Shown: positions 8,798 through 17,433 of the stretch, one piece after another | How positions within the stretch are numbered: position 1 is the stretch's first letter | How the letters are laid out: each line of letters opens with the position of its first letter | Source of the DNA: Spirosoma sordidisoli | Lineage (GTDB): Bacteria > Bacteroidota > Bacteroidia > Cytophagales > Spirosomataceae | Length of the DNA: 64,000 nucleotides | Reading direction: 5' to 3' | Assembly (NCBI RefSeq): GCF_004138325.1 | Contig: NZ_SBLB01000003.1 | Span: 310,001 to 374,000, forward strand | Translations under genes and position numbers: made by a program | The notes under the pieces: model-generated | Seen by the model: the letters and a program-made list of their open reading frames with translations, nothing else | Told to the model about the DNA's origin: nothing | Databases searched by the model: none

Positions 8798-9772
8798 TCA
8801 TCCTACCACTTCGGCCGGCGGATTCTCGGGGTCCTTCTTTTTCTGCTGGTTGATGAGCCGTTCGAGTTGGGGAGTCAGGTCGGGTTCGTCGCCACGCAGC
8901 CGCATAATAGAGAGTTCTTTCATTTTAGACTCGAATACGATATCGACTTCGCGACCGTACGTATTGGCGGGCGTGTAGAGCCAGTCCGCATGCGCTTCGG
9001 CGCGGGCTTTAGGGTCTTCGTAATCCCGGCGCGAGTTGGAATAATGAACCACCGGCCGAACATCCCAGGTATCGTAGGCCATCAGGAAGGCTTCCTGCTC
9101 GGTGAGTCCGTCGGGGTGAAGTGAGTGGTGAAAATAATCGAAGACGATGGGGGTTCCGATCCGCTCATGAACCGGCACCAGATCCCGAACCGAGTACAGA
9201 CTGGGGCGATCGTCATTCTCGACCGTTAGCCGGGCACGCAGGTTTTCTGACAGGCGGTTGAAATTGGCGCAAAACCGATTTATAGTGGCCATTTTATCGC
9301 CGTAGGTGCCGCCCAGGTGAATGTTGATTTTGTTCCAGTGCGATGGCGTCAGTCCCATCAGGTCGAATACATCGGCATGGTATTCCAGGTCCTTGATCGT
9401 GTTGGTCAGCACGCTTCCCTGCCCCGCAAGATGATTAAACGGCCCGGGATGTACCGTTAGCCGAATGGGGCGACTACCAATCTCTTCCAGCGTGGCCCGA
9501 ATCTCCATGAAGTCGGGTAACTCGGCAATCTTATATTCCGAGGCCCAGGGAAACAGATCCGACGACACCCGAAACAGCCGAAATCCGTGCTCCAGGTTCC
9601 AGTCAACGATTGTAAGCAGGTCCTGTACGTTTTTCAGAGCCAGTTCCGAGGCATAGGCCAGGCCGCGGCTCTGGAACGTTTTTTTGATCATGCCCCGGTT
9701 GGTCATGATTTTGTTAGCCTGTAAATTGAGGTTGATACAGGCGTAACCAACAGTAGGTGATGAATCGATCAT
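8798..9772 (-). CDS. uvsE: UV DNA damage endonuclease
   Basis: This 324-residue TIM-barrel endonuclease nicks DNA 5' of UV photoproducts and other lesions, starting a repair route independent of UvrABC. Family hallmarks are present in order: VGYACINLNL at 9-18, FRLFRVSSDLFPW, RLTVHPGPFNHL, KINIHLGGTYGDK, RLTVENDDRP, IVFDYFHHSLH and VHYSNSRR. The His, Asp and Glu residues of these motifs form the metal site in the known structure. The C-terminus ends in a Pro/Lys-rich tail that may be disordered. The gene is monocistronic and converges with the secreted-protein gene. With the radical SAM protein at 33.6 kb it gives the segment two likely UV-lesion functions. Confidence 0.93.
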   Translation of the reverse strand: MIDSSPTVGYACINLNLQANKIMTNRGMIKKTFQSRGLAYASELALKNVQDLLTIVDWNLEHGFRLFRVSSDLFPWASEYKIAELPDFMEIRATLEEIGSRPIRLTVHPGPFNHLAGQGSVLTNTIKDLEYHADVFDLMGLTPSHWNKINIHLGGTYGDKMATINRFCANFNRLSENLRARLTVENDDRPSLYSVRDLVPVHERIGTPIVFDYFHHSLHPDGLTEQEAFLMAYDTWDVRPVVHYSNSRRDYEDPKARAEAHADWLYTPANTYGREVDIVFESKMKELSIMRLRGDEPDLTPQLERLINQQKKKDPENPPAEVVG

Positions 9773-9890
9773 AAGGGTAAAACCGGAACAGAGGCATCCT
9801 GGTTTACTGACCGTTCGTTCAAAAGTCCCGAAAACCTGCCCACATTCGGTTACAACCGCTTATTTTTCCAACCTAACGGAGTCTATTCCG

Positions 9891-10796
9891 ATGAAAAAAC
9901 TATACCCTTTCTGGGTAGGATCGTGTGCATTGCTGCTAACGAGTTGCCTGAACATAAAATCAGTAAACACGTTCAGCACGGCCACCCAGGCGGGTCTGCA
10001 ACCCAGTCCTGCCCTGCCCGTAACGTTTGAACGAATCTACCGGTACCGAACCCTGACCGATTCGCTCAGTCGACATCCATTCAACCGGATTCCTGTTATC
10101 GGACTCGATTTTGACAGTGAGGTCGGTCGCGACTCGCTGGCGTCGTACCGCCGGGCCGATAGTCTGATGCTGGCCGGAACAACGTTGCTGGTCAACTATT
10201 TCAAGGGAATAGCGGCTTTATCGGCCACGGGCAGTTCGTTTAAACCGGTTCAGCTGAAATCGGCTTCATTCGATGCGTTCATGCAGGGATCGGTGGTCAA
10301 ACTAACCCCCGAAGAAACCGTTGCGTTTAACCGGGTGCTGTCGGTAGTCGGCACCCTGGCCACGAGTGGCTACCGGCAACGTACCCTCAAAGCCCTGCTG
10401 AATCAAAGCTATCCGGATGTCAGGCAGGTACTCGGCGTACTGATCTTCGCCCACGAGCGACTGGCCGATGTCGTGGCCATCAGTCGGGAGCAGCAGTATA
10501 ACACGTATAAGAACGGACTGATTCGGGACCCGGCCCTGTCGTATACCCAGAAGCGTGAACTCGCTCAGCAATGGCTACGCACCAGCCAGGAGACCGAGCT
10601 CAACAGGCAGGCCGTTCAAACGCACGTGAAAACGCTCAGCACCATCCGGGCCGGCTATGACCAACTTTACGCCAGTCGTAACCACCTGACCCGGAAAGAC
10701 CTCGTCTCAAGCCTGGGTGGTTACGTTGCCACTCTCCAACAACTTCATACTGATCTAGAGCAACTTAGGCCCGTTTATGGAAGACTTGTCCCCTGA
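9891..10796 (+). CDS. Lipoprotein of unknown function, coupled to a small membrane protein
   Basis: I do not recognise this 301-residue protein. It has a lipoprotein signal peptide with lipobox LLTSC (cysteine at about 19), so it should be anchored on the periplasmic or outer-membrane side. The rest is largely alpha-helical: a segment rich in Ser/Arg/Asp after residue 50, then helices such as KRELAQQWLRTSQETELNR and GYVATLQQLHTDLEQLRP near the end. There are no cysteines in the mature chain beyond the lipid anchor. Its 3' end overlaps the start of the next gene by 20 bases, which points to translational coupling and a shared function. Confidence 0.7.
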   Translation: MKKLYPFWVGSCALLLTSCLNIKSVNTFSTATQAGLQPSPALPVTFERIYRYRTLTDSLSRHPFNRIPVIGLDFDSEVGRDSLASYRRADSLMLAGTTLLVNYFKGIAALSATGSSFKPVQLKSASFDAFMQGSVVKLTPEETVAFNRVLSVVGTLATSGYRQRTLKALLNQSYPDVRQVLGVLIFAHERLADVVAISREQQYNTYKNGLIRDPALSYTQKRELAQQWLRTSQETELNRQAVQTHVKTLSTIRAGYDQLYASRNHLTRKDLVSSLGGYVATLQQLHTDLEQLRPVYGRLVP

Positions 10797-11184
10797 ACAA
10801 ATCGTCGAGCTCGCCAACGGATACCGGAGCCTGGCCCGGTCGTTGAACGAGTTTCAGGTTAGCCACTGGCCCGACCTGACGGTCGAGCAACACCTGGATC
10901 TGAACGCCTATCAAAGTAGTTTATTAAACCGGGCTCAGGATTTGCAGACCCTGGCCGTTCGCCCGGCTTTTCGGGACGCTGCTGAGCTGATTGCCCGCAT
11001 TCAGCAGGCTACCACCGATGCACAGGACAGCCTGAAGCGTATTCGTAACCTGACCATTGCCCTGAACATTGGGGCCATTACGGTGGCTTTGGCCTCCTAC
11101 ATTGCCCGGGCCAATCTGCGGGGCATCCAGACGGCCCTGCGCGAGCTGGGCGATCTGTTGAGCATGAGCGAAGAAACGACCTGA
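10777..11184 (+). CDS. Small helical protein with one membrane segment, partner of the preceding lipoprotein
   Basis: This 135-residue protein is unknown to me. It starts 20 bases inside the lipoprotein gene in another frame, so it is probably translated by coupling. About 85 N-terminal residues are amphipathic helix without a signal peptide (LTVEQHLDLNAYQSSLLNR, AELIARIQQATTDAQD). One hydrophobic helix lies near residues 92-110 (NLTIALNIGAITVALASYIA), followed by a short basic then acidic tail. The helix-rich design of both proteins suggests a membrane-linked complex, but no activity can be inferred. A strong hairpin lies directly after the stop codon. Confidence 0.65.
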   Translation: MEDLSPEQIVELANGYRSLARSLNEFQVSHWPDLTVEQHLDLNAYQSSLLNRAQDLQTLAVRPAFRDAAELIARIQQATTDAQDSLKRIRNLTIALNIGAITVALASYIARANLRGIQTALRELGDLLSMSEETT

Positions 11185-11190
11185 CAACGA

Positions 11191-11235
11191 AGCGGCCTGT
11201 TACCGGAGATCAAAGAACTCCGGTAACAGGCCGCT
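11191..11235. terminator. Strong inverted repeat between convergent genes, probable two-way terminator
   Basis: AGCGGCCTGTTACCGGAG at 11191-11208 pairs perfectly with its inverse complement at 11218-11235 around a 9-base loop. It lies between a plus-strand and a minus-strand gene. There is no long T-run on either side, so termination may be imperfect or work by other means. Confidence 0.65.
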
Positions 11236-11253
11236 GCCACTGGTACTGACGCG

Positions 11254-11706
11254 TTACAGAATCAGACCCGAAGCCGATTTCACCCCGACCAGTTCAACCT
11301 CGAATACGAGATCCTGGCCTGCCAGCGGGTGGTTCGCATCAAGCGTCACACTGGTATCCGTCAAATCGCGTACGATAACAGGAATGGGACGTGGATTACC
11401 GTCTTCGTGCATATTCAGGGTCATGCCTAACTCGAGCGGGATATCATCGGGAATATCGGAGCGATTCAGCGTAAAAATCATGTCTTCATTGGCCGGGCCG
11501 TAGGCGTCTTCCACCGGGATATTGATGGTTTTCTTTTCGCCCTGGCTCATGCCCGCCACGCCATCATCGAAGCCTTTGATGACCTGGCCGCTACCGACCG
11601 TAAATTCAAGGGGGGTGCGGCCGGCCGACGAATCGAAAATCGTACCATCGGTCAGGGTGCCGGTATAATGCACCTGAACGGTGTCGCCGGATTTTGCTTG
11701 TGCCAT
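11254..11706 (-). CDS. FKBP-type peptidyl-prolyl isomerase, SlyD-like
   Basis: The 150-residue protein catalyses cis-trans isomerisation of peptide bonds before proline and probably works as a cytoplasmic chaperone; there is no signal peptide. The FKBP half shows VQVHYTGTLTDGTIFDSS, PLEFTVGSGQVIKGFDDGV and GMSQGEKKTI. Between these and the last strand lies an inserted flap (about residues 65-125, with IPDDIPLELG and NHPLAGQDLVFEVEL) that is the hallmark of the SlyD group. The histidine-rich metal-binding tail of Escherichia coli SlyD is absent, as in many short homologues. It is a single gene, with the thioredoxin-like gene upstream on the same strand. Confidence 0.92.
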   Translation of the reverse strand: MAQAKSGDTVQVHYTGTLTDGTIFDSSAGRTPLEFTVGSGQVIKGFDDGVAGMSQGEKKTINIPVEDAYGPANEDMIFTLNRSDIPDDIPLELGMTLNMHEDGNPRPIPVIVRDLTDTSVTLDANHPLAGQDLVFEVELVGVKSASGLIL

Positions 11707-11766
11707 AATTGGGTTGGTTTTGTAAAAGCAGCCGCAAACCTACCGAAACTTCCGGCAAGCCGTTAG

Positions 11767-12438
11767 CTATACGCTAATTTTTGACCAACTCGTTATGGCG
11801 GCCAAAAGTTCAGCCTGGGTAGATTGAGTATGGTCTTCGTTATACCACCGCTGGGCCCGCTCAACGGCTTCTGAAAGGGGTAACTGCTCGGTTTTCCAGG
11901 TTTGCATACGGGCCTGGAGTCCGGCTGGCCGTGGCCCCCAGGTACCAATTTCTTCGTACGCGGGCCGGGTGATTGGTATTTCGCGCAGGCAGATCAACTT
12001 GGGAATCGAGCGCCCCCCGTTGGTCAGGTAATCATTCATCAGGCCGGGGTTTTTATCCCGCAACAGAAACCGAAGACGTATCCGATCTGTCTCCCCCGCG
12101 ATCCGGTGTAGTACGGGAATCAGTTGAGCGGCATCCCCACACCATGACTCGGTCAGGACCAGCCATATCCACGGTTCGGAAAGCTGGGCCAACGCGTTTT
12201 TCAGATCATCGGACACCACCGTCAGTCTGTTCAGGCGACTCATGCGGTGCAGATTCAGCTTGGTATAGCCGAGGATTTCGGGGGTGTTGTAGTGCGGGTC
12301 ATCGGAGGTGGTTAGCCCCTGGGCAAACAGGTCGGTCGAAAGCTGGACATACTGCTCATACGTCAGTGCTGACGCGATCAGTTCGGACGTAATGAGCGGA
12401 GAAGCGATTTGCATATGATCAACGGATGTGTTTTCCAC
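11767..12438 (-). CDS. Thioredoxin-fold protein with incomplete active site
   Basis: This 223-residue protein belongs to a thioredoxin-like family common in Bacteroidota. The segment WIWLVLTESWCGDAAQ ends in the usual strand and active-site helix, but the motif is CGDA with a single cysteine, C100, instead of CxxC. The cis-proline region is recognisable as RSIPKLICL. An N-terminal helical extension of about 80 residues (LTYEQYVQLSTDLFAQGL) precedes the fold. With one cysteine it cannot act as a classical dithiol oxidoreductase, though a monothiol or binding role is possible. There is no signal peptide, so it should be cytoplasmic. Confidence 0.8.
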   Translation of the reverse strand: MENTSVDHMQIASPLITSELIASALTYEQYVQLSTDLFAQGLTTSDDPHYNTPEILGYTKLNLHRMSRLNRLTVVSDDLKNALAQLSEPWIWLVLTESWCGDAAQLIPVLHRIAGETDRIRLRFLLRDKNPGLMNDYLTNGGRSIPKLICLREIPITRPAYEEIGTWGPRPAGLQARMQTWKTEQLPLSEAVERAQRWYNEDHTQSTQAELLAAITSWSKISV

Positions 12439-12603
12439 AGCAACAGCCGGGTGACCTGGTTTCGTTCAGGATTATCGATGGGGTCAACAATCGACGGGAG
12501 TCCTCCTGGCCTTGGCAGTGGCTGCGAGCCGTTCAAAAACGCAGCATGGGCCGGCGACCGACAGCCACCGACCCATGCAGACAAACCGCTAACGGGCTGT
12601 TTG

Positions 12604-14076
12604 TTAGTACGCGCGGGCAAACACGACCCGGCCGGCCGATGGTTTGCCGGAGAAGATACATACGCCTTCTTCAGCTTCCTGATCGAAGGGAATACAGCGA
12701 ATCGTGGCTTTGGTAGCCTCCTTGATGGCTTCCTCGGTCTCCGATGTGCCATCCCAGTGCGCCAGGATAAAGCCACCTTTCTCAATTTGCTCCTGAAAGT
12801 CAGCAAACGTATCGACCCGGAAGGTGTTTTCCTGCCGGAAGCGGCTGGCTTTGTTGTAGATCGTCTGCTGAATATCCTCCAGCAGCGCCTGAATGCGTTC
12901 GGTCAGTCCTTCGAAGGGAACTGTTTCCTTGGTTTTAAGATCCCGGCGAGCCATTTCTATGGTTCCGTTTTCCAGATCGCGGCCACCCATGGCCAACCGA
13001 ATCGGTACGCCACGGAGTTCATACTCGGCAAATTTCCAGCCGGGCTTGTTGGCATCTGAGTCGTCGTATTTGACCGATATGCCCGCCTTACGCAGCTCAG
13101 CAACCAGCGGTTTCAGCTTGGCCGACAGGGCGTCCAGCTGCTCGTCGTTGCGATAGATCGGCACAATAACTACCTGAATGGGCGCGAGTTTGGGCGGCAG
13201 AACCAGGCCGTCGTCATCGGAATGGGCCATGATCAGGGCCCCCATCAGGCGGGTCGACACCCCCCATGACGTACCCCACACATAATCCAGCTGATTCTGT
13301 TTGCTCAGGAACTGCACGTCGAAGGCCTTGGCAAAGTTCTGCCCCAGGAAGTGCGAGGTGCCCGCCTGCAGGGCTTTGCCATCCTGCATCATAGCCTCGA
13401 TACACAGGGTGTCTTCGGCGCCGGCAAATCGCTCGTTTGGGGTTTTATGTCCTTTCACCACCGGCATTGCCATCCACTCTTCAGCAAACCGGGCATATAC
13501 CTCAAGCATCTGATGGGTTTCGGCCTGGGCTTCGTCGGCAGTGGCGTGGGCAGTGTGCCCTTCCTGCCAGAGAAATTCGGACGTGCGCAGAAAGATCCGC
13601 GTGCGCATTTCCCACCGCACGACATTGGCCCACTGGTTGATGAGCAGGGGCAGATCCCGGTAACTCTGGATCCAGTTTTTGTAGGTACTCCAGATGACCG
13701 TTTCCGAGGTGGGCCGTACGATCAGTTCCTCTTCCAGTTTTGCCTCCGGATCGACGATTACGCCCGAGCCGTCTTCAGCGTTCTTCAGCCGGTAGTGGGT
13801 CACCACCGCGCATTCTTTGGCGAACCCTTCAACGTGACTGGCTTCTTTGCTCAGGTAGGACTTTGGGATGAACAACGGGAAGTATGCATTCTGGTGGCCG
13901 GTTTCCTTGAACATATCATCCAGCGCCCGCTGCATTTTTTCCCAGATGGAAAAGCCATAGGGTTTGATCACCATACAGCCCCGTACGGCTGAGTTTTCGG
14001 CCAGATCGGCCTTCTTGATCAGTTCATTGTACCACTCGGAATAATTCTCACTACGGGAAGGAATTGCTTTTGCCAT
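12604..14076 (-). CDS. proS: Prolyl-tRNA synthetase, archaeal/eukaryotic type
   Basis: The enzyme charges tRNA-Pro with proline. It is of the shorter archaeal/eukaryotic class without the editing insertion of the long bacterial form. The class II core shows [48 protein letters not shown] (motif 2 region) and [16 protein letters not shown] (motif 3 region). The anticodon-binding domain begins near [12 protein letters not shown]. The chain ends in a C-terminal domain finishing in FARAY, as usual for this class. An in-frame ATG exists 36 bases upstream at 14112, but [19 protein letters not shown] is the familiar N-terminus, so I chose 14076 (490 residues). Confidence 0.95.
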   Translation of the reverse strand: MAKAIPSRSENYSEWYNELIKKADLAENSAVRGCMVIKPYGFSIWEKMQRALDDMFKETGHQNAYFPLFIPKSYLSKEASHVEGFAKECAVVTHYRLKNAEDGSGVIVDPEAKLEEELIVRPTSETVIWSTYKNWIQSYRDLPLLINQWANVVRWEMRTRIFLRTSEFLWQEGHTAHATADEAQAETHQMLEVYARFAEEWMAMPVVKGHKTPNERFAGAEDTLCIEAMMQDGKALQAGTSHFLGQNFAKAFDVQFLSKQNQLDYVWGTSWGVSTRLMGALIMAHSDDDGLVLPPKLAPIQVVIVPIYRNDEQLDALSAKLKPLVAELRKAGISVKYDDSDANKPGWKFAEYELRGVPIRLAMGGRDLENGTIEMARRDLKTKETVPFEGLTERIQALLEDIQQTIYNKASRFRQENTFRVDTFADFQEQIEKGGFILAHWDGTSETEEAIKEATKATIRCIPFDQEAEEGVCIFSGKPSAGRVVFARAY

Positions 14077-14202
14077 GACGGGAGGGGATTTCGGCCGCCG
14101 ATTCTCGACCAACCGCTGTTCAGAACCGGGTGGCTGAACGCTGCTGATCGAAGACCCGTACCGAAACCTTAATACTTTTTTTGAATACGGTTTAAACCCT
14201 TC

Positions 14203-14218
14203 GATTCTAATTAGAATC
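14203..14218. promoter_or_regulatory. Perfect 16-base palindrome between proS and the Gly/Tyr-rich lipoprotein gene
   Basis: GATTCTAATTAGAATC at 14203-14218 is an exact palindrome. It lies in the region between two divergent genes, 15 bases upstream of the -33 element of the lipoprotein promoter. It could be an operator for a dimeric repressor or activator. No regulator is encoded next to it. Confidence 0.35.
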
Positions 14219-14232
14219 TAATGAATGAAAAG

Positions 14233-14262
14233 TTGCAAAGATAGGTTTTTATCCTATTTTTG
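14233..14262 (+). promoter_or_regulatory. Bacteroidota-type promoter of the Gly/Tyr-rich lipoprotein gene
   Basis: TTG at 14233-14235 and TATTTTTG at 14255-14262, 19 bases apart, match the -33/-7 pattern TTG and TAnnTTTG. The promoter sits 80 bases before the ATG at 14342. This supports that start over the ATG at 14225, which lies upstream of the promoter elements. Confidence 0.6.
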
Positions 14263-14341
14263 TAATCAAACGATCCACATCCGTGTTATGTGCATACGGC
14301 GGTTGGTCCGACAGGTTTTACTACGAAAATTCCCTTGCCAA

Positions 14342-15673
14342 ATGAACAAACAACGCATATACAGCTATCTCACGCTGGCCGTGCTGATGGGTTTCTGGAG
14401 CTGTTCATCCAGCCGCCAGACAGCCCAGAACACCGGCGAAGTGGATGACTTGTACGGCAATTCTGCCAACGCAGTAGTGTACGCCGACAATTCGTCCGAC
14501 GCGTCGTCGGTAGCGCAACGCCCCAGTCGGCAGCAGCGGCAACAGCGGTTGGGCCGCAACGACAATCCGGACTACGCCCTCAACGACGAACAGCAGGGCT
14601 ACAATGCCAATGCGGACGAGTATTACTCGGAGCTGAGCACCCGCAAATTGAATCGGGGTCTTTCGCCGGATCCGGGCTGGAACGACAGCGGCACGAACGC
14701 CTATAACTCCGGCTTTGTCAATGGCTACAACGCAGCGCAAACGTCAGCTCTGAGCTGGAATCGCTGGGGCTTCAACAACATGGGCTTCTTTAACGGCTTC
14801 AACATCGGGTTGGGTGTCGGCGCTTTCGGCTATTCGCCCTGGGGCTTCAACCGGTTTGGCTACGGCGGCTTTTACGATCCGTTCTGGGGCAGTTCGATGG
14901 CGTACAGCCCGTTCTACTCGCCCTTCGGTTACGGTGGCGGCTTCTACGATCCGTTCTTCAGCCCGTATGGTTTCGGTGGTTTCAACTCCTTCTACGGAGG
15001 AGGCTGGGGCGGTGGATGGGGTCGTCCGGTGTACGTCAACAACGTAACCGTGGTCGGCGCAGATCCGTACCGCGTCAACCGGACCTACGGTGCCCGTACA
15101 GGCGGCTCATCGGGTCGGTACAACAACGGCTTCGTAAACACCCCGCGCTCGGCTAATGCCAACAACGGCGGTCGGTCGGGTAGCTACAGTGGCTCGGGCA
15201 GCAGTCCAGTATACAGCAACAACACCGGTTCGGGTACCTATGCCGCTCCGCGTCGTAACAGCCGGGGCGCCTACTACTACGACAACGGCTCGTCGGTCAG
15301 CGGTGGCCGGGCCAGCAGCACGACAACGCCGACCTATAGCAACCGGCCTACGCCTTCGTATAGCGGTAGCGGGTCGAGCAGTGACTACTATGCAGCCCCC
15401 CGTCAGAACAGCCGGGGTAGCTATACGCCCCCCAGCAGTTCGGGTTCGGGCAGCTACAGCAGTGGCCGCAGCAGCTACAGCCAGCCAAGCCAGCCACAGC
15501 GCACGTATAGCGCGCCGAGCTATCAGAATCAGTCACGTACCTACAGCCAGCCAAGCCAACCCAGCTATTCAGCTCCTGCTCCCTCCTACAGCGGAGGTTC
15601 GCGGGGCGGTAGCAGCAGCGGTGGCGGTGGATACTCCGGCGGTGGTGGTGGCGGTTCGCGCGGCCCACGCTAA
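14342..15673 (+). CDS. Low-complexity Gly/Ser/Tyr/Asn-rich lipoprotein
   Basis: The protein is 443 residues from the ATG at 14342. That start gives a clean lipoprotein signal peptide with lipobox GFWSC (cysteine at about 21). An acidic/Gln/Arg stretch follows, then a segment made of aromatic-glycine repeats (about 150-235: WGFNRFGYGGFYDPF, FYSPFGYGGGFYDPF). The C-terminal half is a low-complexity run of Ser, Gly, Tyr, Gln, Pro and Arg with SYSQPSQPQ-type units and ends in a glycine-rich tail. No enzyme domain is present. Such proteins are common in this lineage and are thought to be surface or matrix components; that role is inference. A promoter and a strong terminator frame it as a single gene. 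Confidence 0.8.
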   Translation: MNKQRIYSYLTLAVLMGFWSCSSSRQTAQNTGEVDDLYGNSANAVVYADNSSDASSVAQRPSRQQRQQRLGRNDNPDYALNDEQQGYNANADEYYSELSTRKLNRGLSPDPGWNDSGTNAYNSGFVNGYNAAQTSALSWNRWGFNNMGFFNGFNIGLGVGAFGYSPWGFNRFGYGGFYDPFWGSSMAYSPFYSPFGYGGGFYDPFFSPYGFGGFNSFYGGGWGGGWGRPVYVNNVTVVGADPYRVNRTYGARTGGSSGRYNNGFVNTPRSANANNGGRSGSYSGSGSSPVYSNNTGSGTYAAPRRNSRGAYYYDNGSSVSGGRASSTTTPTYSNRPTPSYSGSGSSSDYYAAPRQNSRGSYTPPSSSGSGSYSSGRSSYSQPSQPQRTYSAPSYQNQSRTYSQPSQPSYSAPAPSYSGGSRGGSSSGGGGYSGGGGGGSRGPR

Positions 15674-15700
15674 CAACCGCTTCGTTTACCCATAAAAAAA

Positions 15701-15731
15701 CCCGCCGTTTGCGACAAACGGCGGGTTTTTT
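15701..15731 (+). terminator. Rho-independent terminator
   Basis: CCCGCCGTTTG at 15701-15711 pairs with CAAACGGCGGG at 15715-15725 and is followed by TTTTTT. It ends the lipoprotein transcript. The A-run before it would also allow termination in the other direction. Confidence 0.9.
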
Positions 15732-15812
15732 CGTTATTAGCAGTACTACCGTTAAACATTGCCGGGCGACCCCTGTCAAAGGGCAAAAAACGGATTCACG
15801 ACAACCACTTCC

Positions 15813-17360
15813 ATGAAGAATAAGCTCTTACTACTCTCAGGAATGCTCCTCGGCGCAGGAGCCTCCTTTGGCCAGACCGGCGATATCTATTCCGGAGAGG
15901 CCTTTCGCTTCTCCGAGATTCAGCAGACCGGTACTGCCCGTTTTCGCGGATTAGGTGGCAACCAGGCCGCCCTCGGTGGCGATGCCAGCTCTTTGTTTGG
16001 CAACCCGGCCGGCCTGGGATTCTACAACCGCTCCGAGATCAGCATCAGCCCAACGCTCAACCTAAACAGCAGCCAGGCGTCGTTTCTGGGCAGTTCCCTG
16101 TCCGAAAATGGAGCCAAGTTTTCGGTGGGTCAGCTGGGGTTGATTTTTGCCGGGGGCGACAACGGTAACCGGCGGTGGCGCCGGACAACGTTTGGCGTAG
16201 GGTACCACCAGAATATCAATTACTTCAACCGATTTACGTTTCAGGGGCGTAATAACCGCTCTTCCTTCGTAGATCCTATTATTCTGGATGCCAACGCCCG
16301 CAATGTTACGGGTAGCCAGATCGACGCCGAGTATGATCCGAACACGAATCAGGCCACCGACCTGCTGGCAGCTGCCTACCAGTTATTCCTGGTCAATGGC
16401 AGCCCGATTGGCCAGAATGACAGCGGTGCTCCATTCTCCCGGTTCGATGCCAACCGTCCCCGCGATCAACGCAACACCTTCGAGTCAACCGGGTCGCAGT
16501 CGCAGTGGACGTTCGCCTATGCCGGTAACCTGGACGATAAACTCTACCTGGGCGTTAACGTCGGCCTGTCGAGCGTGCGGTACAACTCGGAGAATGTGCT
16601 GACGGAGTTCATCGTAAATGGTCAAACGTTTGATAACTATTCCCAGCGGGATCGGCTAACAGTTCGGGGTAATGGCTTCAACCTATCGGTAGGGGCTATC
16701 TATAAACTGACTCCCGAGCTGCAACTGGGAGCTACCGTAGCTACCCCTACGTTCATGAGCATCCGGGAAACGTTCAACCAGGGCCTGAGCGTGGTAGCCC
16801 GCGACCCGGCTCTGCCGTTGATCGGCAATGCGGTCGATGTATATCCCAATGATTTCAACTATAGCATTACTTCGCCATTCCGGGCGTCGGGTGGAGCGAC
16901 GGTGTTTTTGGGGAAAGGTAAGATTGGTTTCCTGACCGCATCGGCCGAATACGTCGGCTACGGTGGCATTCGCGCCAACACGACTAACAACAGCAATGCG
17001 CAGGCCAACAGCGATTTCCGGAACGATGTACGCAACTCGGTACAGACCACCTATCAGAATGTGATTAACTTCCGGGGCGGAGCAGAGTTCCGCGCGGGTC
17101 AGTTCCGGATTCGGGGTGGGGCCGCTTACCTACCTGATCCGTACATCTCCCGGCTGGACAACATCGACCGGAGCCGGCTGCTGCTCTCGGGTGGCGTGGG
17201 TCTTCGCAACGAGCGTTTCTTTGCCGATGTTTCGGGCACTTACAACACCTTCAAGTCGGCCTTCACCCCCTATACCCTGCCCAACTCAGCCGATTACGGT
17301 TCCGCCCAGATTACGAACAACAATACCAACGTGACCTTATCGGTCGGCACGTTCTTCTAA
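15813..17360 (+). CDS. OmpP1/FadL/TodX-like outer-membrane protein
   Basis: From the ATG at 15813 the protein has 515 residues and a signal peptide MKNKLLLLSGMLLGAGASFG. An in-frame ATG at 15759 would precede it with a non-signal sequence, so 15813 is preferred. The start of the mature part, with GTARFRGLGGNQAALGGDASS and LFGNPAGLGFYNRSEIS, is the N-terminal hatch region typical of OmpP1/FadL proteins. Alternating beta strands follow to the end, which finishes in the outer-membrane-type residues TLSVGTFF with a terminal Phe. Members transport hydrophobic compounds across the outer membrane; the substrate here is unknown. Terminators lie on both sides. Confidence 0.88.
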   Translation: MKNKLLLLSGMLLGAGASFGQTGDIYSGEAFRFSEIQQTGTARFRGLGGNQAALGGDASSLFGNPAGLGFYNRSEISISPTLNLNSSQASFLGSSLSENGAKFSVGQLGLIFAGGDNGNRRWRRTTFGVGYHQNINYFNRFTFQGRNNRSSFVDPIILDANARNVTGSQIDAEYDPNTNQATDLLAAAYQLFLVNGSPIGQNDSGAPFSRFDANRPRDQRNTFESTGSQSQWTFAYAGNLDDKLYLGVNVGLSSVRYNSENVLTEFIVNGQTFDNYSQRDRLTVRGNGFNLSVGAIYKLTPELQLGATVATPTFMSIRETFNQGLSVVARDPALPLIGNAVDVYPNDFNYSITSPFRASGGATVFLGKGKIGFLTASAEYVGYGGIRANTTNNSNAQANSDFRNDVRNSVQTTYQNVINFRGGAEFRAGQFRIRGGAAYLPDPYISRLDNIDRSRLLLSGGVGLRNERFFADVSGTYNTFKSAFTPYTLPNSADYGSAQITNNNTNVTLSVGTFF

Positions 17361-17386
17361 TCCGTTTCGCACGAGTACTAAAAAAA

Positions 17387-17415
17387 GGAGTCAGATCTGG
17401 TCTGACTCCTTTTTT
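17387..17415. terminator. Two-way terminator between convergent genes
   Basis: GGAGTCAGA at 17387-17395 pairs with TCTGACTCC at 17401-17409. An A-run precedes and a T-run follows, so it can terminate both the outer-membrane protein gene and aroK. Confidence 0.9.
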
Positions 17416-17433
17416 AGGCCCGGAAAAGTTTGC

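Noticed and set aside
13351-13992. 213-codon open frame on the plus strand inside proS
   Set aside because: Antisense to a conserved synthetase gene with all motifs.
14600-15660. Possible repeat array or CRISPR-like structure in the lipoprotein gene
   Set aside because: The repetition comes from codons for Gly, Ser, Tyr and Gln units of varying length; there are no constant repeats with regular spacers.
15156-15695. 179-codon open frame overlapping the low-complexity lipoprotein gene in another frame
   Set aside because: A shadow caused by the skewed composition of the real gene; it has no signal peptide and no independent support.
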